A stretch of DNA of 12,675 nucleotides from positions 1 through 12,675 of the forward strand of contig JAEKLU010000224.1 in the NCBI GenBank assembly GCA_019509685.1, given 5' to 3'. Origin of the DNA: Mesorhizobium sp. (GTDB lineage Bacteria > Pseudomonadota > Alphaproteobacteria > Rhizobiales > Rhizobiaceae). The position numbers were made by a program, and so were the translations under genes. Under the pieces are notes generated by a model, which was not told the origin of the DNA, searched no databases, and was given only the letters and a program-made list of their open reading frames with translations. Every line of letters begins with the position of its first letter. Position 1 is the first letter of the stretch. Below, piece after piece: positions 7,807 to 12,675 of the stretch.

Positions 7807-9456
7807 ATGACGATTTTCAAAAGCAATGGCGATCGCGTTCCTCATGCTATCGAGGCGATGGCCGAAGAGGCGCGTGCCGGCCGCGTCGACCGGCGCGAAT
7901 TTCTGGCTTTGGCCAGCGCCTTCGGCGCATCGACGGCCTTCGCCTATGGCATGATCGGCCTTGCCGCGCCGACCAAAGCCTTGGCCGACGAGCCCAAGAA
8001 AGGCGGGACGCTGCATGTCGCGATGTCGGTCAAGGCGCAGAAGGACCCGCGCACTTACGATTGGACCGAGATGGCAAATATAACGCGCACCTGGCTGGAG
8101 CCGCTCGTGCGCTACACGCACCAGTTCACCTTCGAGCCGGTGCTGCTCGAAAGCTGGGACGTCAATGACGACGCCACCGAATACACGCTGCATCTGCGCA
8201 AGGGCGTGACCTGGAACAACGGCGATGCCTTCAACGCCGATGACGTGGTCTTCAATCTCAACCGCTGGTGCGAGAAGGGCGCTTCCGGCAATTCGATGGC
8301 GGCCCGCGTCGGCGCGCTGATCGATGCCAAGACCGGCAAGGCGAAGGATGGCGCCATCACCAAGGTCGACGATCACACCGTCAAGCTGAAGCTGGCGGAA
8401 GCCGACATCGCCATCATTCCCGGCTTCACCGACTATCCGGCGCTGGTCGTGCACCGCGACTTCGACAAGGGCGGCGCCGATCCGATCAAGGCGCCGGTCG
8501 GCACCGGAGCTTTCGAGCTGGTCTCGTACGCGGTCGGCACGAAAGCCGTTGTCAAGCGCCGCGAGAACGGCAAGTGGTGGGGTGGCGAAGCCCCGCTCGA
8601 CAGTGTTGAATTCATCGACTACGGCACCGACTTCAACGCCACGCTGAATGCCTTCGATTCCGGCGAGATCGATCTCGATTTCGAAACGCCGGCCGACTTC
8701 ATCGACGCCCTGGACAAGATGGATCTGGTGAAATCGGAGGTGGCGACGGCGACCACGCTGGTTGCCCGTACCAACGTCACCCACAAGCCCTATGACGACA
8801 AGCGGGTGCGCAATGCGCTACAGATGGCGGTCGACAACAACGCCGTGATGCAGCTCGGCTACAATGGCCGCGGCACGGTCGGCGAGAACCACCACGTCAG
8901 CCCGATCCATCCGGAATATTACGCGCTGCCCAAGAAGGAGCGTGACGCCGCCGGCGCCAAGAAGCTGATGGCGGAAGCCGGGCAGGCCGACTTCGAGCAT
9001 GAGCTGATCACGGTCGAGGATGACTGGCAAAAGAACACCGGCGATGCCATTGCCGGCCAGTTGCGCGATGCCGGGATCAAGGTGAAGCGCACCGTGCTGC
9101 CGGGCTCGACCTTCTGGAACGACTGGACGAAATATCCCTATTCGATGACGATCTGGTACATGCGTCCGCTCGGCGTCCAGGTGCTGGCGCTGGGCTATCG
9201 CACCGGCGAGGCCTGGAACGAGACGGCCTATTCCAACCCGGATTTCGACGCCAAGCTCAAGGACGCGCTGTCACAGATCGACGTCGCCAAGCGCAAGGAG
9301 GTGATGAAGGACGTGGAAGCGATCCTGCAGGACTCCGGCGTCATCATCCAGCCGTTCTGGCAGAAGCTCTATTGCCACATGAACAAGAAGGTGAAGAACC
9401 ACACGATGCACCAGACCTACGAAATGGACTTCCAGAACGTCTGGCTGGACGCTTAA
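7807..9456 (+). CDS. Tat-exported ABC transporter substrate-binding protein, family 5 (peptide/nickel type)
   Basis: A 549-residue extracytoplasmic binding protein. A twin-arginine signal (DRREFLAL) is followed by a hydrophobic stretch and a likely cleavage after ALA, before [12 protein letters not shown]. The mature part has the SBP_bac_5 signatures: [28 protein letters not shown] with [21 protein letters not shown], and [18 protein letters not shown]. Family members bind oligopeptides, nickel, opines, or other small solutes. The ATG at 7807 has GGGAG 8 bases upstream; an ATG at 7792 in the same frame (MGEQQ) is almost as good. It follows the MttB-like gene and may capture its methylated-amine substrate. 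Permease and ATPase genes normally follow such a gene but are absent here. Confidence 0.93.
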   Translation: MTIFKSNGDRVPHAIEAMAEEARAGRVDRREFLALASAFGASTAFAYGMIGLAAPTKALADEPKKGGTLHVAMSVKAQKDPRTYDWTEMANITRTWLEPLVRYTHQFTFEPVLLESWDVNDDATEYTLHLRKGVTWNNGDAFNADDVVFNLNRWCEKGASGNSMAARVGALIDAKTGKAKDGAITKVDDHTVKLKLAEADIAIIPGFTDYPALVVHRDFDKGGADPIKAPVGTGAFELVSYAVGTKAVVKRRENGKWWGGEAPLDSVEFIDYGTDFNATLNAFDSGEIDLDFETPADFIDALDKMDLVKSEVATATTLVARTNVTHKPYDDKRVRNALQMAVDNNAVMQLGYNGRGTVGENHHVSPIHPEYYALPKKERDAAGAKKLMAEAGQADFEHELITVEDDWQKNTGDAIAGQLRDAGIKVKRTVLPGSTFWNDWTKYPYSMTIWYMRPLGVQVLALGYRTGEAWNETAYSNPDFDAKLKDALSQIDVAKRKEVMKDVEAILQDSGVIIQPFWQKLYCHMNKKVKNHTMHQTYEMDFQNVWLDA

Positions 9457-9556
9457 GCCACGAGCGTCGGGACTTCATGAGCCGCAAAAAAGCCGGTATG
9501 CAAGGTGCGTGGTGGTGATCTTGCGGCCACGCCGCCTTACGTCCGGAGATTGTCGC

Positions 9557-10036
9557 ATGAAGCCGATCGTGGTTGCCGCTGTCCTGTCGATTGTCCTGCC
9601 TGCCGCGGCTTTTGCCGGACCGGCTTCCAATGCGGTGAAATTCTTCTATGTGCCTGACGTGAAGTTCGAGGGCGACGCCAAATACCGCGACCGCTTCACC
9701 GACCCGGTCACCAAGCTTTTCGATCTCAACGACAAGGCGACCAAGAACAATCCCGACGAGGTCGCCTGTCTCGATTTCGATCCGGGCCTCGACGCTCAGG
9801 ATTTCGACCAGAAGACGCTGGCCAAGACGCTGAAGCTCGCGGAAACCGTCAATGGCGATACGGCCGAGGTGACGGCAACGTTCAATCTTTTCCCGGAAGC
9901 CGATGATTCCAAACGCGAAATGGTCTGGTCTCTGAAGAAGCTGGATGGCAAGTGGAAGGTCGCCGACATCGCCTCCAAGACCAGCAACTGGACGCTGAGC
10001 GCCTTGGAATGCATGCCCGACAAGGCGCCACAGTGA
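9557..10036 (+). CDS. Small secreted protein, DUF3828-like, first of a tandem pair
   Basis: A 159-residue protein with a clear Sec signal (MKPIVVAAVLSIVLPAAAFA, cut before GPASN). The mature domain of about 140 residues begins AVKFFY, has ACLDFDPGLDAQDFD in the middle, and ends with MVWSLKKLDGKWKVADI and WTLSALEC. That order resembles DUF3828-type periplasmic domains, which is a tentative reading. Two cysteines, C71 and C152, could form a disulfide. The start at 9557 has GGAG upstream; the 16 extra codons of the longer frame precede the signal peptide and are unlikely. The stop lies 4 bases before the next gene, whose product is related, so the two are co-translated. The function is unknown. 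The 100 bases upstream show no clear terminator or promoter. Confidence 0.85.
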   Translation: MKPIVVAAVLSIVLPAAAFAGPASNAVKFFYVPDVKFEGDAKYRDRFTDPVTKLFDLNDKATKNNPDEVACLDFDPGLDAQDFDQKTLAKTLKLAETVNGDTAEVTATFNLFPEADDSKREMVWSLKKLDGKWKVADIASKTSNWTLSALECMPDKAPQ

Positions 10037-10040
10037 AGCA

Positions 10041-10619
10041 ATGCTTGGCCGCCTTGCTCTCACGCTGTCGACACTATCGATGCTGGCCGCGGGGCTGAGT
10101 GGTAGCGCCTTGGCCCAAGGCATGTTCGGCGCGCCGCCACCCGCGTCGCCCTCGGACAACAACGCTGCACCGCCGGCCGCGTTGCCCCCGCCGCTAACCG
10201 CACCGGTCGAACTACCGCCGCCCGTGCCCGTTCTGCCTGGGTCGCCGACCGCGGTGGTCAAACCGTTCTACGATCATGTCGGGCTGGAGCTCGACCCCGC
10301 CCAGCGCAAGAACTTCATCGATCCTGCCAAGACCGTGCTCGACAAGAGCGATGCGCTGCGCGCCTCGGGTGAGGGCGAATGCCTCGATCCCAACATGGCG
10401 CTCGACAATGCCAACTACGACAAGCTCGCCATCGACAGGAGCCTGCGCACCATCGAGGCGGTCAAAGGCGACGAAGCCAAGGTGGTCGTCGCCTTCGTCG
10501 TCGAGGGCAACAAGCACCGTCTCGAATGGAAGCTGAAGAAGGTCGGCGGCGACTGGAAGATTTCCGATCTTCTGTCGGTAACCGGCGAATGGGCGCTCAG
10601 CCAGTACCAGTGCGAATGA
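10041..10619 (+). CDS. Small secreted protein with proline-rich linker, paralog of the preceding gene
   Basis: A 192-residue protein with a Sec signal of about 25 residues (ending SGSALA, before QGMFG). A Pro/Ala-rich low-complexity linker follows at about residues 30-70, then a globular domain of about 120 residues. That domain aligns by eye with the upstream gene product: AVVKPFY for AVKFFY, ECLDPNMALDNANYD for ACLDFDPGLDAQDFD, LEWKLKKVGGDWKISDL for MVWSLKKLDGKWKVADI, and WALSQYQC for WTLSALEC. Both cysteines are kept (C114, C191). The linker may span or touch the peptidoglycan or outer membrane. The ATG is 4 bases after the previous stop and has only a weak ribosome binding site, which suggests translational coupling. 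The function is unknown. Confidence 0.85.
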   Translation: MLGRLALTLSTLSMLAAGLSGSALAQGMFGAPPPASPSDNNAAPPAALPPPLTAPVELPPPVPVLPGSPTAVVKPFYDHVGLELDPAQRKNFIDPAKTVLDKSDALRASGEGECLDPNMALDNANYDKLAIDRSLRTIEAVKGDEAKVVVAFVVEGNKHRLEWKLKKVGGDWKISDLLSVTGEWALSQYQCE

Positions 10620-10648
10620 GCCTCGATGACGCTTCCCGGTGATCGCCG

Positions 10649-11524
10649 ATGAGATTTCGTGGGTTTGTCGCCCTGGCATTGCTTGCGGTCTGCATCGTGG
10701 GTTGTGTCGGCGTGTGGCGCGTCGGCTCGATGCTGATCGCTCGCGAACCTCGTCAGGTCCTTGCGGTGCCTGCCGACCTGCCCTTCGAGACCGTCAAGCT
10801 GGAGCAGGCCGGCGCTCCCGGCCTGGCTGGCTGGGTGGCGGATCGCAAGGGCAGTTGCGGCGCCATCGTTTTGTTGCACGGGCGCGGCGCCAACCGGCTT
10901 GCAGTGGTACAGAGGGCAAAACTGCTGTTTAACGTCGGCTACTCGGTCGTCCTCTTCGACCTGTCGGGGCATGGCGAAAGCGGCGGCACCGTTCAGGGCT
11001 TCGGCTACACCGAAAGGCAGGATGCCGCCCGCATCCTCACCTATGCGCGGCAGCGCTTTCCGGGCCAGAAGCTCGGCGCGCTGGGCTCGTCGCTGGGCGC
11101 TGCCTCGCTGGTGTTCGCAACGCCGGGAACACTGGCCGATGCCTATGTGCTGGAACAGCTCTACGCGACCCTGCGCGAGACGACGGCCTGGCGCATGCCG
11201 TTCACTGTTCTGCGCGGGCTGCAAGCCGATGTGCTGCTGGCGCAGATGCCGGTGCGCCTCGGCTTCAGCGCCGACGATGTCAGGCCGGTCGATCGCATCG
11301 GTCAGATCGGCAGGCCGCTGATCCTTTTGGCGGGAACCGTCGATCCGTTCATCGATCGCGGGCAGGTGACGGCCTTGCAGGACGCGGCAGCTGGAGCCGA
11401 ACTCGTCTGGTTCAAGGGCGCTGGCCATGTCGACCTTCTGCGTTTCGACCAGTCGCGATACATGAACGCGGTGCTCCCATTCCTGTCAAAGAATCTTTGC
11501 CAGCCTGGTAGCAGCCATGGATGA
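10649..11524 (+). CDS. Alpha/beta hydrolase, membrane-anchored or lipoprotein
   Basis: A 291-residue serine hydrolase of the alpha/beta fold. The oxyanion region is LLHGRGAN, and GHGESGG follows the next strand. The nucleophile elbow is G146-S-S148-L-G150; the acid is probably D232 (GTVDPF) and the histidine H260 (GAGHVDLL), so the triad is complete. The N-terminus is a short basic stretch followed by a hydrophobic segment. IVGC with C19 fits a lipobox, so the protein may be a lipoprotein or stay anchored by this helix, with the catalytic part outside the cytoplasm. The overall plan resembles the Bem46/ABHD13-like hydrolases; the substrate is unknown. It starts 29 bases after the secreted paralog pair, in the same direction, and may share its transcript. 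Its stop is 4 bases from the convergent queF stop. Confidence 0.88.
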   Translation: MRFRGFVALALLAVCIVGCVGVWRVGSMLIAREPRQVLAVPADLPFETVKLEQAGAPGLAGWVADRKGSCGAIVLLHGRGANRLAVVQRAKLLFNVGYSVVLFDLSGHGESGGTVQGFGYTERQDAARILTYARQRFPGQKLGALGSSLGAASLVFATPGTLADAYVLEQLYATLRETTAWRMPFTVLRGLQADVLLAQMPVRLGFSADDVRPVDRIGQIGRPLILLAGTVDPFIDRGQVTALQDAAAGAELVWFKGAGHVDLLRFDQSRYMNAVLPFLSKNLCQPGSSHG

Positions 11525-11528
11525 CCGC

Positions 11529-11990
11529 TCAGCCGCGTCCCCGATAAGGCGTAACACCAGTGTCGGGCAGCCATGCGCCTTCCGGCGGCGCGCCGGTCTG
11601 CCAGAAGACGTCGATCGGAATGCCGCCGCGCGGATACCAATAGCCGCCTATGCGCAACCATAGCGGCCTGGTCGCAGCCACAATGCGCCGTCCAATCATC
11701 ACCGTGCAGTCCTCGTGGAAGGCGCCATGGTTGCGGAAAGAGGTCATGAACAGCTTCAGCGATTTCGATTCCACCAGCGCGTTATCGGGCGCGTAGTCGA
11801 TGACGATGTGGGCGAAATCCGGCTGGCCGGTGACGGGGCAGAGCGAGGTGAATTCCGGGCAGGTGAAGCGCACGATGGCCGGCGGGCCGTCGCCGCGCTG
11901 GAACGGCACGGTTTCCAGGACCGCTTCTTCTGGGCTCTGTGGCGTCTCGACGTGATTGCCGAGCTGGGTGAGGTTCTTGGCGTCGGTCAT
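11529..11990 (-). CDS. queF: NADPH-dependent 7-cyano-7-deazaguanine reductase QueF
   Basis: A 153-residue enzyme of the short, single-domain QueF class (bacillus-type length rather than the longer enterobacterial form). It reduces preQ0 to preQ1 in the cytoplasm during queuosine synthesis for tRNA. The catalytic cysteine is C51 in [12 protein letters not shown], with the conserved aspartate D58. The NADPH-binding QueF motif is ESKSLK at residues 74-79, and the HE pair at H92-E93 contributes to substrate binding. The ATG at 11988-11990 has AAGGAG 7 bases upstream, so the longer open frame to 12515 is not used. No other queuosine gene is nearby. No preQ1 riboswitch was recognised in the 129 bases upstream. 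Confidence 0.97.
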   Translation of the reverse strand: MTDAKNLTQLGNHVETPQSPEEAVLETVPFQRGDGPPAIVRFTCPEFTSLCPVTGQPDFAHIVIDYAPDNALVESKSLKLFMTSFRNHGAFHEDCTVMIGRRIVAATRPLWLRIGGYWYPRGGIPIDVFWQTGAPPEGAWLPDTGVTPYRGRG

Positions 11991-12119
11991 GGGCGGCTCC
12001 TTGCTGTCGCCGATGACTTGCAAGGGCGGCAGACGAAATCGATTGAAAGTGCGCCGTGATCCAACAGGGTCCGGCATGTTCGGCGGCTCATTAGCACAAA
12101 TTGAAACGGCAGGAAGAAG

Positions 12120-12675
12120 ATGACCAGCAACGACCCGCTTCTCCAACCTTACCAGCTCAAGCACCTGACGCTGAAGAACCGGGTGATGTCGACCAGCCAT
12201 GAGCCGGCCTATTCGGAGGACGGCATGCCGAAACAGCGCTACCGGCTCTATCATGCCGAGAAGGCCAAAGGCGGCATGGCGCTGACCATGACGGCGGGCT
12301 CGGCGATCGTGTCGCGCGACAGCCCCGCCGCCTTCGGCAATCTGCATGTCTATGACGACCGGATCGTGCCGTGGCTGGCGGAGCTTGCCGATGCCTGCCA
12401 CGAGCATGACTGCAAGGTGATGATCCAGATCACCCATCTCGGCCGCCGCACCGGCTGGAACAAGGCCGACTGGCTGCCGGTGCTGTCGGCCTCGCCGGTA
12501 CGCGAGCCGGCGCACCGCGCCTTCCCAAAGACCATCGAGGACTGGGACATGCAGCGCATCGTCGCCGACTATGCATCAGCTGCGCAGCGCTGCCAGGCGG
12601 CTGGCCTCGACGGCATCGAGTTCGAATCTTACGGCCACCTGATGGACGGTTTCTGGTCGCCGGCCACCAATTATC
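12120..12675 (+). CDS. Old-Yellow-Enzyme-type FMN oxidoreductase, likely N-demethylase (N-terminal part)
   Basis: The first 185 residues of a protein that runs past the right edge. The start is ATG at 12120-12122, preceded by AGGAAGA. It begins [20 protein letters not shown], the normal start of the FMN-binding TIM barrel, followed by QITHLGRR and [20 protein letters not shown]. In classical ene-reductases the equivalent of the last motif is E-x-H-x-A-H-G-Y-L; here the ESYGHLMD wording is, as I recall it, that of the dimethylglycine (DgcA) and stachydrine/N-methylproline (StcD) demethylases related to trimethylamine dehydrogenase. Full members also carry a C-terminal FeS and FAD/NAD domain, which would lie outside the window. 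The family is firm; the substrate is inferred. Confidence 0.85.
   Translation, partial: MTSNDPLLQPYQLKHLTLKNRVMSTSHEPAYSEDGMPKQRYRLYHAEKAKGGMALTMTAGSAIVSRDSPAAFGNLHVYDDRIVPWLAELADACHEHDCKVMIQITHLGRRTGWNKADWLPVLSASPVREPAHRAFPKTIEDWDMQRIVADYASAAQRCQAAGLDGIEFESYGHLMDGFWSPATNY

Noticed and set aside
6060..7826. A 588-codon open frame on the minus strand opposite the methyltransferase
   Set aside because: The plus-strand frame has full family motifs and a strong ribosome binding site; the antisense product is low-complexity Arg/His/Asp-rich sequence with no recognisable domain.
7690..8784. A 364-codon minus-strand frame opposite the binding-protein gene
   Set aside because: It is an antisense shadow of a clear SBP gene, with no ribosome binding site or domain motif.
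6192..9456. A pyrrolysine-dependent methylamine system
   Set aside because: The methyltransferase frame has no internal TAG, and no pyl genes or suppressor tRNA are visible.
9477..9518. A 13-codon micro-ORF (MSRKKAGMQGAWW) between the binding protein and the secreted-protein genes
   Set aside because: There is no ribosome binding site and it is too short to tell from chance.
11991..12119. preQ1 riboswitch upstream of queF
   Set aside because: The short preQ1 aptamer pattern (a small hairpin followed by an A-rich tail that pairs back) was not found on the minus strand between the start codon and the divergent gene.
11991..12515. N-terminal extension of queF to give a 328-residue protein, as in the long QueF class
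   Set aside because: The added part overlaps the oxidoreductase gene antisense and lacks QueF-like motifs. The ATG at 11990 has a good AAGGAG, and the remaining 153 residues are a complete short QueF.

Overview
The window reads as a chromosomal segment of a GC-rich alphaproteobacterium, most likely a Rhizobiales member close to Mesorhizobium. This is inferred from the codon bias (GC high in most genes), the look of the MutL and QueF proteins, a rhizobial-type intergenic palindromic element, and the abundance of LysR regulators, ABC binding proteins and methylated-amine enzymes. No RNA gene, CRISPR array, insertion sequence or replication origin was seen.

Layout. Positions 3-194 hold the C-terminal end of an unidentified protein with a terminal membrane helix. 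A LysR regulator (213-1139, minus) and an EamA/DMT permease (1232-2125, plus) are divergent and share a promoter region carrying a good LysR-type operator. A hairpin terminator and a palindromic intergenic element (2192-2315) separate the permease from convergent mutL (2327-4195, minus). The mutL product is of the endonuclease-bearing type, and its gene contains a perfect 16-bp-arm inverted repeat. A visibly AT-richer gene for a four-helix membrane protein with two CxxC pairs follows (4268-5119, minus).

The central part is a second LysR regulator (5200-6102, minus, GcvA-like) divergent from a MttB-superfamily methyltransferase without pyrrolysine (6192-7742). A Tat-exported dipeptide-type ABC binding protein (7807-9456) follows in the same direction, but no permease or ATPase genes come after it. 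Two tandem, mutually related small secreted proteins (9557-10036 and 10041-10619) and an alpha/beta hydrolase (10649-11524) run in the same direction. QueF of queuosine synthesis (11529-11990) is on the opposite strand. The window ends inside an Old-Yellow-Enzyme-type oxidoreductase (12120 onward) that resembles the dimethylglycine/stachydrine N-demethylases.

Working hypothesis: the methyltransferase, the binding protein and possibly the flavoenzyme take up and demethylate a quaternary or tertiary amine such as a betaine, under control of the 5200-6102 LysR protein. The link to the flavoenzyme is weaker because five genes lie between. The window holds no corrinoid protein, corrinoid:folate methyltransferase or permease, so this cannot be closed from the sequence alone. 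I found no clearly new defence or mobile system. The least explained items are the two secreted paralogs, the AT-richer membrane gene and the hairpin inside mutL.
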